64,000 nucleotides of DNA, from contig NZ_FUWJ01000014.1 in NCBI RefSeq assembly GCF_900167455.1, positions 60,872 through 124,871 on the forward strand. Reading direction: 5' to 3'. Source of the DNA: Enhydrobacter aerosaccus. Lineage in GTDB: Bacteria > Pseudomonadota > Alphaproteobacteria > Reyranellales > Reyranellaceae. Both the position numbers and the translations under genes were made by a program. The first letter of the stretch is position 1, and each line of letters starts with the position of its first letter. Positions 21,852 to 31,088 of the stretch are shown in pieces. The notes beneath the pieces are model-generated. The model saw only the letters and a list, made by a program, of their open reading frames with translations. It made no database searches and was not told the DNA's origin.

Positions 21852-23282
21852 TCAAGGGCGCGGAAGCAGATCCGAAACCGCTTGTCGCAACGCATGGGCG
21901 ATGGCGAGAGCCTGTTGCTCCGGAATGTTCGTGAAGCCCAACAGGAGACCATGCTCCCGCTTGCGTCCGAGGTATTGCGAAGACAGGGCTGTCGCGGCGA
22001 ACCCCCGGCTCGCTGCTCGATGCGCCAGGACCAGATCGTCCTGGGACGTTGGAAAGCGCGCCAGAAGCTGCATGCCGCCGGGCCGCGTCGCGATTTCCAG
22101 TTGATCGCCGAAGCTGTCGCCGAGCGCCCGGACCAGAGCCTGCCGGCGGGCTGCATAGAGCGTACGCATGCGCTTGAGGTGTCGCCCGAAATGACCTTCG
22201 GCGAGGAAGTCCGCGGTCACCATTTGGCCGAGGACGGGTTCGCCATGGAGAGTCCGGCGGCGCGCGGCCGCCGCCCCTTGAAGAAGCGCCATGGGCAGGA
22301 CCAGGTAACCAAGACGAAGGGACGGGAAGATCGTTTTGCTGAAGCTGCCGGCATAGATGACGCGATCGGCGCTATCGAGGCTCTTGAGCGCCGGCAGCTT
22401 GCGGCCGACATAGTGGAACTCGCCGTCGTAATCGTCCTCGACGATCCACGCGCCCGTCTCGGCGGCCCAGCCAAGCAACGCCTGCCGGCGCGGCAGGGAC
22501 AAGGCAACGCCGAGCGGGCTCTGATGTGCGGGTGTGACGATGGCGAGCTTCGCCGCCGGTGCCAGCCGGCGTCCAGCCTCGACATCGAGTCCATCCTCGT
22601 CGACGGGTATGGGACGCAACACGATGCCCGTGGCCTGCAACTGCTGTCGCGCCAGGAAATAGCCGGGCTCCTCGAACCACACCTCATCGCCGGGTGTCAG
22701 CAGCAAGCGCACGATCAGATCCAAACCCGCCTGGTAGCCGCCGGTGATGAGGACTTGTCCCGGCTGGCAGCGGACGCCGCGCGAAACGGCCAGATAGGAG
22801 GCGATGGCCTGCCGCAGTTCGGGAAGGCCCATCGCATCCTGATAGGCCAGCAGGGCAGCCGAAAGCCGCCGGCCGGCTCGTGCGGTCAGCCGCGCCCAAA
22901 GCGTGCGGGGGAACTGGTCGAGCGCGGGCAGGCCGAGTTGGAACGGCAACGGCTCGCGCAGATCACTCTCGGCGGGCCGGGCCGTCTCCTTCGGCGGTGT
23001 CGGCCGGCGCAGCATCTCCAGCCGCAGGGAGGGCGATACGATCGTGCCGGCTGGACCGCGCGGCACCAGATAGCCTTCTCCGGCGAGACGGGCATAGGCG
23101 CTTTCGGCCGTACCGCGCGCGACGCCAAGGTCGCTTGCCAGTGTTCGCACGGCGGGCAGGCGCTCGCCGGGGGCGAGACGGCCCTCCGTGATTGCATCGC
23201 GCAGTCGCTGGTAGAGTTGCTCCTGCAACGGAAGCGAGGAGCGGGACAGGGGCCGGACGAGGGATCTGCGGGCATCGGGCAT
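21852..23282 (-). CDS. MocR/PdxR-type GntR regulator with aminotransferase domain
   Basis: 476 residues, ATG 23282. N-terminal GntR winged helix (PLQEQLYQRLRDAITEGRLAPGERLPAVRTLASDLGVARGTAESAYARLAGEGYL), a linker, and a full fold-type I aminotransferase domain: ITGGYQAGLDLIVRLLL, HQSPLGVALSLPRR, DDYDGEF, and the PLP lysine in YAGSFSKTIFPSLRLGY. Such regulators sense PLP or amino-acid adducts and usually control a divergent gene. Here the divergent operon is an AhpD-like protein, a GNAT and an azoreductase, which is the natural target. The usual MocR architecture is complete. Confidence 0.93.
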   Translation of the reverse strand: MPDARRSLVRPLSRSSLPLQEQLYQRLRDAITEGRLAPGERLPAVRTLASDLGVARGTAESAYARLAGEGYLVPRGPAGTIVSPSLRLEMLRRPTPPKETARPAESDLREPLPFQLGLPALDQFPRTLWARLTARAGRRLSAALLAYQDAMGLPELRQAIASYLAVSRGVRCQPGQVLITGGYQAGLDLIVRLLLTPGDEVWFEEPGYFLARQQLQATGIVLRPIPVDEDGLDVEAGRRLAPAAKLAIVTPAHQSPLGVALSLPRRQALLGWAAETGAWIVEDDYDGEFHYVGRKLPALKSLDSADRVIYAGSFSKTIFPSLRLGYLVLPMALLQGAAAARRRTLHGEPVLGQMVTADFLAEGHFGRHLKRMRTLYAARRQALVRALGDSFGDQLEIATRPGGMQLLARFPTSQDDLVLAHRAASRGFAATALSSQYLGRKREHGLLLGFTNIPEQQALAIAHALRQAVSDLLPRP

Positions 23283-23366
23283 GGCCCAGTGATTTTCTCA
23301 GATCTTGGCCCATCCATATAGGCCATTGCGATGCCATGTCTTGGCCGTTCAACAAAGGAGCGAGCC
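23283..23366. promoter_or_regulatory. Divergent control region with a TGGCC/GGCCA inverted repeat
   Basis: 84 bp between the MocR regulator and the AhpD-like gene. TTGGCCCATCC and ATAGGCCATTG form an inverted pair (arms TGGCC and GGCCA, ten-base spacer) around 23306-23326. Related GGCC words occur on either side. This is a plausible site for the MocR protein, but the motif is short and GC-rich. Confidence 0.35.
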
Positions 23367-23828
23367 ATGCAGACCAAGCCCATTTCCGCCCCCCAGGCTG
23401 CGCCCGAAGGATACGCCGCCCTGCGCAGCGTCGAGACCTACGTCCGCAATTGCGGCTTGCCGTTCAGCCTGATCGAACTGGTCAAGATGCGCGCCTCCCA
23501 GATCAATGGCTGCGCCTACTGCCTCGCCATGCATAGCAAGGATGCGCGCAAGCACGGCGAGACCGAGGAGCGGCTCTACCTGCTCAATGCCTGGCGCGAA
23601 TCGTCTCTCTATACGCCGGCGGAGAAGGCGGCCCTGGCGTGGACGGAGACCTTGACGCTGATGGCCCAGCGCGGCGACGCGCACCCGGACTTCGGCTTCC
23701 TGCGCCAGCATTTCTCGGACAAGGAGATCGTCGATCTCACCATCCTGATCGGCATGATCAATCTCTGGAATCGCTATGCCGTCGGCCTGTATTCGGAGCA
23801 GGCGATCGCGCGCGCCGAAGCGGCATGA
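23367..23828 (+). CDS. Carboxymuconolactone decarboxylase / AhpD-like protein
   Basis: 153 residues, ATG 23367 after AAAGGAG. The AhpD signature with redox pair is present: LVKMRASQINGCAYCLAMHSKDARKHGETEERLYLLNAWRES, that is C-x2-C followed by His. Proteins of this type act as small thiol-dependent peroxidases or redox proteins. It begins a three-gene operon with four-base ATGA overlaps to the GNAT and then the azoreductase, and is divergent from the MocR regulator. The pathway is not known. Confidence 0.92.
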   Translation: MQTKPISAPQAAPEGYAALRSVETYVRNCGLPFSLIELVKMRASQINGCAYCLAMHSKDARKHGETEERLYLLNAWRESSLYTPAEKAALAWTETLTLMAQRGDAHPDFGFLRQHFSDKEIVDLTILIGMINLWNRYAVGLYSEQAIARAEAA

Positions 23829-24259
23829 GCGCTCTCCAGCTGCGGCAAGCCGAAACCGACGAGGACATCGCGGCCTGCTTCCCGGTCCTGCACCAGCTCA
23901 GGCCGCACCTTGCCGATCCCGCCGAGCTCTGTGCGCGCGTGCAACGGCAGCGCCGGCAAGGCTATCGGTTGCTGGCGGCGTGGCGCGACGGCCGCGCCGT
24001 CGGCGCCGCCGGCTACCGGATGCAGGAGAATCTGATCCGCGGTCGGTTCGTCTATGTCGACGACCTGGTCGTGCTCGACAGCGAAAGGCGCGGCGGTCTC
24101 GGCGCCCGCCTGCTCGACGAGGTTTCCCGAATCGCCAAGGCCGAGGGATATCCCTGGATGACGCTCGATACCGCGCTCAACAACGCCCTCGGCCAGCGCT
24201 TCTACTTCCGGTGGGGGATGCTCTCGACGGCCCTGCATTTCGGCAAGGCGCTGACATGA
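23825..24259 (+). CDS. GNAT family N-acetyltransferase
   Basis: 144 residues, ATG 23825 overlapping the AhpD-like stop. Typical GNAT order: LQLRQAETDEDIAACFPVLHQLRPHL, central strands VGAAGYRMQENLIRGRFVYVDDLVVLDSERRGGLGARLLDEVSRIAKAEG with the acetyl-CoA loop R-R-G-G-L-G-A, then MTLDTALNNALGQRFYFRWGM. Substrate unknown. Its coupling to an AhpD-like protein and a flavin reductase under a MocR regulator suggests a small detoxification operon, which is inference. Confidence 0.9.
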   Translation: MSALQLRQAETDEDIAACFPVLHQLRPHLADPAELCARVQRQRRQGYRLLAAWRDGRAVGAAGYRMQENLIRGRFVYVDDLVVLDSERRGGLGARLLDEVSRIAKAEGYPWMTLDTALNNALGQRFYFRWGMLSTALHFGKALT

Positions 24260-24891
24260 AGCCCGTGCTGTTGGTCGAGGCGAGCCCGCGCTTTGGGACT
24301 TCGCGTAGCCGGATGGCGGCGGAGAAGATCATCGGGCGCCTGGCCGACGTTCGGCCAGGCCTCGATGTCCTGCGGCGCGATCTCGTCGCGGAGCCATTGA
24401 TGCCCCTCGACGAGGCCTTCACCGAGGCGATCTACCTCGCACCGCCCGCGCTCAGCGCGGCCGAACGAGAGGCGCTGGCGCAATCGGAGCGCCTGATCGA
24501 GGAACTCGAGCAGAGCGGAACACTCATCATCAGCACGCCGATGCACAATTTCACGGTGCCGGCCGTGCTGAAGGCCTGGATCGACCAGGTCCTCCGCCTG
24601 AACCGGACCTTCCGTTCGACGCCGTCGGGCAAGGTGGGGTTGCTGGCCGATCGTCCAACCTATGTCGTCGTCTCTACGGGAGGCGCGATCAGCGGCGAGC
24701 GCGCCCGGCAGCCGGACTTCCTTACGCCCTACCTCGACGCGATATTGCGGACGCTCGGCATCCACACGATCCGCTTCCTGCATCTCGAAGCCATGCCCCG
24801 CGGCTCAGATTGGCCTGACGAGGCAGAGCGACAGGTCCAGGCCTGGCTCGACATCCACCTTCCGGCGCGGACTTTGTTGCCCGCGTCGTGA
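24256..24891 (+). CDS. FMN-dependent NADH-azoreductase / NAD(P)H dehydrogenase (flavodoxin fold)
   Basis: 211 residues, ATG 24256 overlapping the GNAT stop. Flavodoxin_2 fold: KPVLLVEASPRFGTSRSRMAAEKII (phosphate-binding loop), ISTPMHNFTVPAVLKAWIDQVLRLNRTF (the P-M-x-N-F-x-x-P motif of AzoR), and YVVVSTGGAISG. AzoR enzymes reduce quinones and azo compounds with NADH and FMN. Last gene of the AhpD-GNAT-azoreductase operon, ending 24 bp from the convergent amidase. Confidence 0.92.
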   Translation: MKPVLLVEASPRFGTSRSRMAAEKIIGRLADVRPGLDVLRRDLVAEPLMPLDEAFTEAIYLAPPALSAAEREALAQSERLIEELEQSGTLIISTPMHNFTVPAVLKAWIDQVLRLNRTFRSTPSGKVGLLADRPTYVVVSTGGAISGERARQPDFLTPYLDAILRTLGIHTIRFLHLEAMPRGSDWPDEAERQVQAWLDIHLPARTLLPAS

Positions 24892-24915
24892 CAGTCGGTC
24901 GACGCGGCGAGATCA

Positions 24916-26289
24916 CTACTGCGTCAGAGCCGTTTCCGCGCGTTGCGCCATGGCCAGAAGCGGGCGATCGTGCAGGCGCGGCGCCACGATCTGCAGGCCG
25001 ACCGGAAGACCGGCGCGGCCGGTGCCACAGGGAACGGAGATGCCAGGCACCAGCGCCAGATTGAAAAGCGGCGTGAACACGGCATGGCCGCGCGGCCCGA
25101 CCTCCCTGTTCTCGATCACCTTGGGGGAGACCTGTTCGACCGGCCAGGAGACGCAGGCTGTGGTCGGTGTGATCAGATAATCATAGCGCGTGAAGAACTC
25201 GGCAACGGCGCGGGCGCAGGCGTCGGCAAAGCGGTAGGCCGCGACCACCTCGGTGCCGGCGAGCGTGCGACCGCGCTCGATCAGGGCCGTGACGTTGTCG
25301 CCGAACAGCGCCTTGTCCTGACGCTCGCGTTCGCCATAGAGCAGGGCGCTGGCCGCGGCATTGACCGCGCCAAAGGCTGCCTCGTTGGTCCCTTCGGGCC
25401 AGGCGATGTCCGCGAGTTCGATTCGCCAGCCGGCTGCGCGCAGCTTCTCGACTGCCGCCTCGACTGCCGACATGACATCCGGGTCGACCGCAACGCCAAG
25501 GCCGAGACGCGGGCTGAAGGCGATGCGCGGCTGGGCGGGCGGCGGAATATCGAGCGTCGGCACGGAATGCGGATCGTGTGGGTCGGGACCGGCCATGACC
25601 TCGAAGGCGACCTTGGCATCGGCGACAGTCCGGCCCATCGGCGCCGTCACGCCATAGAGGGGGCCATAGGCGCCGCCGAAGCCGAACGGGTTGGGGATGG
25701 CGCCGGCGGAGGTCTTGAGACCGACCACGCCGCAATGAGAGGCGGGTCGGCGGCCGGAACCGCCGCCGTCGGTGCCGAGGGCGATCGGACTGAAGCCCGC
25801 GGCGAGGGCCGCGGCCGCACCGCCCGACGAGCCGCCCGGAGTGAGGTTGTGATCGAGGGGATGGCGCGTAGGGCCGTAGACCTTGTTCTCCGTGTGGCCC
25901 TTGGCGGCCATTTCCGGCGTGTTGGTCATGCCGAGGAAGACGCCGCCGGCCTCCTTCAGGCGCTCCACGGCCACGGCATTGCGAGGCGGGATGAAATCCT
26001 TGTAGAGCAGCGATCCGTTGGTCACGCGCCGGCCGGCAACCCAGGTCGTGTCCTTCACGGTGTAGGGCACGCCGAGGATCGGTCCATCGAAGCCCTGCTT
26101 GAGGCGCGCATCCACGGCATCCGCCGAGGCGCGTGCTTCGGCGGGATTGAAATCGACGATAGCCGTCAGGGCCGGGTTGAGGGCTTCCACCCGGGCAATT
26201 GCCATCTCGGCAATGTGGCGGGCCTTCACCTTGCCCGAGCGCACCGCCCGAGCGATGGCGGCAGCACCGTGGTCCAGCAAATCGGTCAT
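24916..26289 (-). CDS. Amidase (amidase signature family)
   Basis: 457 residues, ATG 26289 with GGGGAAGAG upstream. The Ser-cisSer-Lys triad is visible: Lys in GVPYTVKDTTW, the cis-Ser in the glycine-rich signature NLTPGGSSGGAAAALAAGF, and the nucleophile Ser in TDGGGSGRRPASHCGVVGLK. The last segment is a little unusual: many members have TDTGGSIRIPA. These enzymes hydrolyse amides or, in some cases, aryl-urea or glutamyl-tRNA substrates; no GatB/C partners are nearby, so a stand-alone catabolic amidase is likely. Divergent from the DUF2161 gene. Confidence 0.92.
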   Translation of the reverse strand: MTDLLDHGAAAIARAVRSGKVKARHIAEMAIARVEALNPALTAIVDFNPAEARASADAVDARLKQGFDGPILGVPYTVKDTTWVAGRRVTNGSLLYKDFIPPRNAVAVERLKEAGGVFLGMTNTPEMAAKGHTENKVYGPTRHPLDHNLTPGGSSGGAAAALAAGFSPIALGTDGGGSGRRPASHCGVVGLKTSAGAIPNPFGFGGAYGPLYGVTAPMGRTVADAKVAFEVMAGPDPHDPHSVPTLDIPPPAQPRIAFSPRLGLGVAVDPDVMSAVEAAVEKLRAAGWRIELADIAWPEGTNEAAFGAVNAAASALLYGERERQDKALFGDNVTALIERGRTLAGTEVVAAYRFADACARAVAEFFTRYDYLITPTTACVSWPVEQVSPKVIENREVGPRGHAVFTPLFNLALVPGISVPCGTGRAGLPVGLQIVAPRLHDRPLLAMAQRAETALTQ

Positions 26290-26338
26290 GTCTCTTCCCC
26301 AGGATTTGTTCCCTCTTACCATGATATCGTGCCGCCGC

Positions 26339-26992
26339 ATGTCGTTGGAAAGCGACCTCTATGCGCCGGTGAAGGCGCTGCTCGAAGGCCAAGGGTACAG
26401 CGTAAAGGGCGAAATCCGCGGCTGCGACGTCGTGGGCGTGCGCGGTGCCGAGTTGCCTGTCATCGTCGAACTCAAGAAGACCTTCGGCCTTGGGCTGGTC
26501 TTGCAGGGCGTGGAGCGGTTGGCTCTCACCGACACGGTCTATCTGGCGGTTGGCGCCTGGCCGAAGAACATGCGCCCCGTGAAGAAGCTGTGCCGGCGCT
26601 TGGGGCTTGGCTTGATGATCGTGGCGGCCGAGCGCGTCGATGTCGTGGTGGATCCGCTCCCCTATGTGCCGCGCAAGAACAAGCGCAAGGCGAGCCGCCT
26701 GCTGGGCGAACATGCGCGCCGTGTCGGCGACCCCAATCGCGGCGGGTCTTCGACCAGGGTCCCCGTCATGACGGCCTATCGCCAGGCGGCGTTACGTTGC
26801 GCGGCGCTGCTGGCGAAGAACGGACCGATGAAGGCAGCCGCAGTACGCGCAGCCTGCGATGCGCCCAATGCCGGCGCGATCCTGCGCGATGACGTCTATG
26901 GCTGGTTCGAACGGGTGGAACGCGGGATCTATACGATCACGCCGGAAGGCAAACGCGGCCTGGCACGGTTCGGATGGGAGGTGACGCCATGA
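26339..26992 (+). CDS. DUF2161 family PD-(D/E)XK-type nuclease-like protein
   Basis: 217 residues, ATG 26339. N-terminal half reads SDLYAPVKALLEGQGYSVKGEI, GCDVVGV, PVIVELKKTFGLGLVLQGVERL; the Asp and the E-L-K give the PD-(D/E)XK core. The C-terminal part (QAALRCAALLAKNGPMKAAAVRAACDAPNAGAILRDDVYGWFERVERGIYTITPEGKRGL) looks like a winged helix. Family members are of unknown role; nothing of a restriction system (methylase, specificity subunit) is near. The metallophosphoesterase gene follows after 13 bp. Confidence 0.85.
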   Translation: MSLESDLYAPVKALLEGQGYSVKGEIRGCDVVGVRGAELPVIVELKKTFGLGLVLQGVERLALTDTVYLAVGAWPKNMRPVKKLCRRLGLGLMIVAAERVDVVVDPLPYVPRKNKRKASRLLGEHARRVGDPNRGGSSTRVPVMTAYRQAALRCAALLAKNGPMKAAAVRAACDAPNAGAILRDDVYGWFERVERGIYTITPEGKRGLARFGWEVTP

Positions 26993-27005
26993 GGATGCGG
27001 TTTCC

Positions 27006-27803
27006 ATGCTGATCGCCCAGCTGTCCGATCCGCATGTCCGTCCCGACGGCGTGCTCTACAAGGGCGTGGTCGATTCCAACGCGTTGTTCGCGGCCGCGAT
27101 CGCCCAAGTGAATGCGCTCGATCCTCGGCCCGATCTCGTACTTCTGAGCGGTGACCTCGTCGACGAGGGGGATCCGGCCGAGTACGCAATGCTGCGTCGC
27201 TTGCTGCGGGGACTGAAGAGACCGTTGCGGGTCATCCCCGGCAACCATGATTCGCGCACCGCCTTCGCCGAGGCCTTCGCGGAGCATTCGTATCTGCCGC
27301 GTTCGGGGCCGATGAATTATGTCGCGGACGATTGCGGCCCGGTGCGGCTGGTCGCACTCGACGTCACCGTGCCCGGCTTGCATCACGGCGTCATCGACGA
27401 CGTCGGCGCGCAGTGGCTCGAAGAGGCGTTGGCGGCGGCTCCCGAGCGGCCGACGGTTCTCATGATGCATCAGCCGCCTTTCGCCTGCGGCATCCCGTAC
27501 CTCGATGCCTATCTTTGCCGGGAAGGGGATCGTCTGGCTGCGATCGTATCGCGCCATCCCCAGGTCGAGCGTATCGTCTGCGGCCATGTCCATCGCCACA
27601 TGCAACTGCGCTTCGCCGGTACAATACTCTGCACGGCGCCGTCGACGGCGACAGCCATCGCTCTCCGACTGAAGCCTGACGCGGAACCCGCATCGTTCGA
27701 GGAACCGCCGGCCATGCTGCTCCATCATTGGCAGCCGGCTATCGGGCTGATCACCCATTTTCTGCCGATCGGCGCGTTTGCCGGGCCTTATCCTTTCGCC
27801 TGA
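27006..27803 (+). CDS. Class III cyclic-nucleotide phosphodiesterase-like metallophosphoesterase
   Basis: 265 residues, ATG 27006. Full calcineurin-like metal centre: QLSDPHV (D-x-H), LLSGDLVDEG, IPGNHD, MMHQPPF and CGHVHRHM. The order and length match CpdA-type phosphodiesterases that cleave cAMP or other small phosphodiesters; the exact substrate cannot be predicted. It follows the DUF2161 gene closely and may share its transcript. Confidence 0.9.
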   Translation: MLIAQLSDPHVRPDGVLYKGVVDSNALFAAAIAQVNALDPRPDLVLLSGDLVDEGDPAEYAMLRRLLRGLKRPLRVIPGNHDSRTAFAEAFAEHSYLPRSGPMNYVADDCGPVRLVALDVTVPGLHHGVIDDVGAQWLEEALAAAPERPTVLMMHQPPFACGIPYLDAYLCREGDRLAAIVSRHPQVERIVCGHVHRHMQLRFAGTILCTAPSTATAIALRLKPDAEPASFEEPPAMLLHHWQPAIGLITHFLPIGAFAGPYPFA

Positions 27804-27880
27804 GGGCCGCTGCTCGCCATTGAGCTGGCTCTGGCCTGCATTACTGCAACCTTCACGATCATGGGGCATTATCGACCCGC

Positions 27881-28834
27881 ATGCGCAGGCTCGAGATCGT
27901 TCATCGTACCCGCTACGACTATGCGGAACCGGTCAGGCTCGGCGATTACCGCCTGATGTTCCGACCTCGGGACAGCCACGATCTGAGATTGTTGCATACA
28001 GGCCTGGCGATCGAACCGGCAGCGACGGTGCGTTGGATCCACGATCCGTTCGGCAATTCGATTGCCATCGCCTCATTCGCGGACAGCCCGGTCCAGGCCC
28101 TGGAGTTCGTGAGCACCATTCATCTCGAGCATTTCGCCATGCCGCCGGATCAGCCGGCGATCGAGGAATATGCCCGCACCTTGCCCTTCAGCTATCTGGC
28201 CGAGGAGGCGCCGGATCTCGCGCGCTATGTCGAGCGGCACTATCCCGATCCCAATGCGATGGTGAGCAACTGGGCCAAGCAATTCCTCGAAGGGGAGGGC
28301 GGCAGCGACACGTTCGGCACGCTCGTGCGCATGTGCAAAGGCATCCAGGAAAACCTCACCTATGCCATGCGCTTCGAGATCGGCACGCAGCCGCCGGCCA
28401 CCACCCTCGAGACCGGCGGCGGCACGTGCCGCGACTATGCGCTGCTGATGATGGAAGGGGCGAGGTCGCTGAGCCTGGCGGCCCGCTTCATCACCGGTTA
28501 TCTCTACGATCCCGCCTTGGACAAGGACGAGGCGGAAAACAGACCGAACAGCGCCTTCCCCCATGCCTGGATGGAGGTCTATCTGCCAGGCGCCGGTTGG
28601 GTCGAGTTCGATCCGACCAATGGAATCGTCGGCAGCGAACGCCTGATTCGGGTTGCGGTCGGACGCGACCCCGAACAGGCGATGCCGATCAAGGGCACCT
28701 TCACCGGCGCGGCCGGAGTCGGCATCGAGACGCTGGTCGACGTAAAGGTGCGGACATTGCCGCCGTCGAGTCCGTCGTCGTGCGAGAGCAAAGACGACGC
28801 CACGGCGATTGCAACGACAACGCCTGCCGCGTAA
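27881..28834 (+). CDS. Transglutaminase-like family protein
   Basis: 317 residues, ATG 27881. An N-terminal beta domain (LEIVHRTRYDYAEPVRLGDYRLMFRPRDSHD) typical for bacterial transglutaminase-like proteins precedes the catalytic core: TLETGGGTCRDYALLMMEGAR with Cys, FPHAWMEVYLPGAGWVEFDPTNG with His and Asp. Substrates are unknown; these are usually predicted cysteine proteases or amidases. It precedes the polysaccharide locus but is not clearly part of it. Confidence 0.9.
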   Translation: MRRLEIVHRTRYDYAEPVRLGDYRLMFRPRDSHDLRLLHTGLAIEPAATVRWIHDPFGNSIAIASFADSPVQALEFVSTIHLEHFAMPPDQPAIEEYARTLPFSYLAEEAPDLARYVERHYPDPNAMVSNWAKQFLEGEGGSDTFGTLVRMCKGIQENLTYAMRFEIGTQPPATTLETGGGTCRDYALLMMEGARSLSLAARFITGYLYDPALDKDEAENRPNSAFPHAWMEVYLPGAGWVEFDPTNGIVGSERLIRVAVGRDPEQAMPIKGTFTGAAGVGIETLVDVKVRTLPPSSPSSCESKDDATAIATTTPAA

Positions 28835-28920
28835 TCCTTTGACATCGGGCGACCGGAGCGCTGGAGTAAGGTCGTCGGAGTTTTGGGGGAAAGCGCCTGT
28901 CTACGATACCGAGTTGGTTG

Positions 28921-29601
28921 ATGCGTGCCTTGATGGCGGGCGGTGGCGCATGTCTTCTGGTTCTGTCTTTGCCCGTGGCGCGTGGGGCGTGGGAGGCGCA
29001 GAAGGCCGACGGAATCGTTACGGACCTGCGCCTCGGCCATCCTCTTGATCTACCGCGCGTGCAGGCTGGCATTGCCGATCTCGACCGCGCCGTGGCGGCC
29101 GACCCCGTCGCCGGCCGCTACCTCGAGCGATCGGAACTGCTGGGCGGCGCCGGCTTGACCTACAACCTGGCGATGTCCAAGGAAGAGCGCACCGCGTTGC
29201 TGCGCCGGGCCGAGGCCGACCTTCGACGGGGATTGGCGAATGCGCCGGCGCGGGGCATCGACTGGCTTCGATTGGCGGCCATGATCGAGGTCCTGGAGGG
29301 GGCGTCGCGTCAGGTCTTGCCGCCGCTCTTCCTGTCGATCGATTACGCCCCGCTCATCCCGCAGACATGGTTCCCGAGGCTCCGGATCATTCTCGATTGC
29401 TGGCCCTATTTCGACGATGCCCAGAAGGCAAAGATAACCGCATATCTGAGACAGAACTGGCGAGCAGCTCAGGACCGGCGCTTCTTTGCCTGGGCCATCC
29501 ATTCCGTGGCCGACGAATTGATCCTGCGCTTTTTCCTGCGTGACGAGCCGGGCGCTCAGGAGGAGATCGGCAAGTTGATCAAGCAAGAAATGCGTCACTG
29601 A
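28921..29601 (+). CDS. Exported protein preceding the polysaccharide polymerase
   Basis: 226 residues from ATG 28921; TTG 28918 and ATG 28933 are alternatives. A signal peptide or anchor (ALMAGGGACLLVLSLPVARG) is followed by an all-helical region with TPR-like character (LGHPLDLPRVQAGIADLDRAVAADP, RRAEADLRRGLANAPARGIDWLRLAAM). No family recognised with certainty. TGATG overlap with the O-antigen ligase gene indicates coupled translation, so it likely assists polymer assembly. Confidence 0.65.
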   Translation: MRALMAGGGACLLVLSLPVARGAWEAQKADGIVTDLRLGHPLDLPRVQAGIADLDRAVAADPVAGRYLERSELLGGAGLTYNLAMSKEERTALLRRAEADLRRGLANAPARGIDWLRLAAMIEVLEGASRQVLPPLFLSIDYAPLIPQTWFPRLRIILDCWPYFDDAQKAKITAYLRQNWRAAQDRRFFAWAIHSVADELILRFFLRDEPGAQEEIGKLIKQEMRH

Positions 29602-31088
29602 TGTCGGAGTCGAGGCGACTGCGTTCCAGGCGGCGACCGCGGCGGCATCCGCTTGACCTGCTTGGGTGGCTCGTGGACGGAAGCGTGATCGGCCTGTTTC
29701 TCTTCTTGCTTCTGGTTTCGCCGCTGCCGATGGGTGGCAATCGGGACTGGGCCTGGGCGCCCATGACCATTGTGGTCGGCGCGCTTGCCGTTGCCGGCGC
29801 GTTCGGTTTGGGTACGCGTCGCGGTATCGATGTTCAGCCTGGAGAGGCGCGACCGCTCGCGCTGCTGGCGCTCTGCTTCATGCTGATGCTGGGTATCGGT
29901 GCGCTGCAGATGTCCACGCTTGCTCCGAAGACGGCGAGCGCGGCCTTCTATGCTCGAGCCGCAGCCATTCTCGGGTCGGCCCACGCACCGGTACCGACCC
30001 TCGCCATCGATGCCTCGCTCGATGTCATGCTGAAATGCATGGCCTGTGGGCTGATCTTCGCCTTCGCGCGCGCCTGCTGCGTGGATCGCCGAACGGCGCG
30101 GCTGCTGTTGGTGGCCCTGCTGGTCAGCGCTTTGCTGGTCAGCATCTATGCCTTCCTCGGAACGGCGAATCATTCCTGCTTCGTCGGAAATTATCTGAAG
30201 AAGGAAGGCGATTATTCATCGGAATACGACTACTGCCTGATGTCGGGCACCTTCGTGAACAGCAACTCCTTCGCGTGCTTTCTGGGGATGGCGCTGGTTG
30301 CCGCGATTGCTCTCATCTCCCGAAACCAGCGTTCACGGCGTCGCTACGGCGAATATCTCGACGAGAATGCGCAGCCGCTGGAATGGCTCACGCTGCCCCG
30401 CCTGGCCATGGCGGCCTTGGCGTTGATCTATGCCGGCGGTTTGCTGCTTTCGGGCTCGCGGGCCGGATTCGCCGCGACCCTGGCAGGCCTTGCCGTCCTT
30501 GCGGTGTTCCTGCTGCATGGCCGATTGCGGTCACGCCGGCAAATGGGGCGATTGGTTCTGGCCAGCACGGCGGTCGGCGGCCTGATCCTTGTTCTGGCAG
30601 GAAGTGCCTTCGTTCAGAAGATGTCGCGGCTGCCCGAGTCGGGGAACATCAACCGCGTCATCATCTGGGAGACGACGCTCAAGGCGATCCAGGAGTCGCC
30701 ATGGCTGGGCTGGGGCCTTGGCAGCTTCGCCGATATCTACAGCGTCCTGCAGCCGGCCCAGATCCCGCAGCCCAACGACAAGGCTCATTCAACGCCGCTC
30801 GAAACGATACTCGAACTTGGGATCCCCGGGGGAGTGATCGCGATTGCGTCCGTGCTGCTGCCTTGGTGGATCGTGGGCCAGGCGGCATGGCGGCGCCGGC
30901 GCCACCGCTATCTGCCGGCCGCAGCCTTTGCGGCCTCGGCCGTCGCCATCCTGCATTCCACAATCGATTTCAGCCTTCAGATGCCGGCGATCGGGTTTTT
31001 CGTCAGCGCTCTGCTCGGCATGGGATGGGCGCAGGCCTTCGCGCCGTCGGAGCCCGAGCCGCGGCCCTTTACGGAGCGCGATGGATAA
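29601..31088 (+). CDS. O-antigen ligase / polymerase family membrane protein (Wzy-like)
   Basis: 495 residues, ATG 29601. About ten or more hydrophobic helices, with a periplasmic loop in the second half holding NINRVIIWETTLKAIQESPWLGWGLGSFADIY, the hallmark of the Wzy/WaaL (O-antigen ligase) family. Such proteins polymerise undecaprenyl-linked repeat units or ligate them to an acceptor. It stands just before the initiating transferase gene, 132 bp away, at the left end of the polysaccharide locus. Polymerase versus ligase cannot be told apart by motif. Confidence 0.88.
   Translation: MSESRRLRSRRRPRRHPLDLLGWLVDGSVIGLFLFLLLVSPLPMGGNRDWAWAPMTIVVGALAVAGAFGLGTRRGIDVQPGEARPLALLALCFMLMLGIGALQMSTLAPKTASAAFYARAAAILGSAHAPVPTLAIDASLDVMLKCMACGLIFAFARACCVDRRTARLLLVALLVSALLVSIYAFLGTANHSCFVGNYLKKEGDYSSEYDYCLMSGTFVNSNSFACFLGMALVAAIALISRNQRSRRRYGEYLDENAQPLEWLTLPRLAMAALALIYAGGLLLSGSRAGFAATLAGLAVLAVFLLHGRLRSRRQMGRLVLASTAVGGLILVLAGSAFVQKMSRLPESGNINRVIIWETTLKAIQESPWLGWGLGSFADIYSVLQPAQIPQPNDKAHSTPLETILELGIPGGVIAIASVLLPWWIVGQAAWRRRRHRYLPAAAFAASAVAILHSTIDFSLQMPAIGFFVSALLGMGWAQAFAPSEPEPRPFTERDG

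Noticed and set aside
24943..26892. 649-residue open frame on the plus strand
   Set aside because: Antisense to the amidase and then out of frame with the DUF2161 gene; composition is Arg/Gly/His-rich with no domain.
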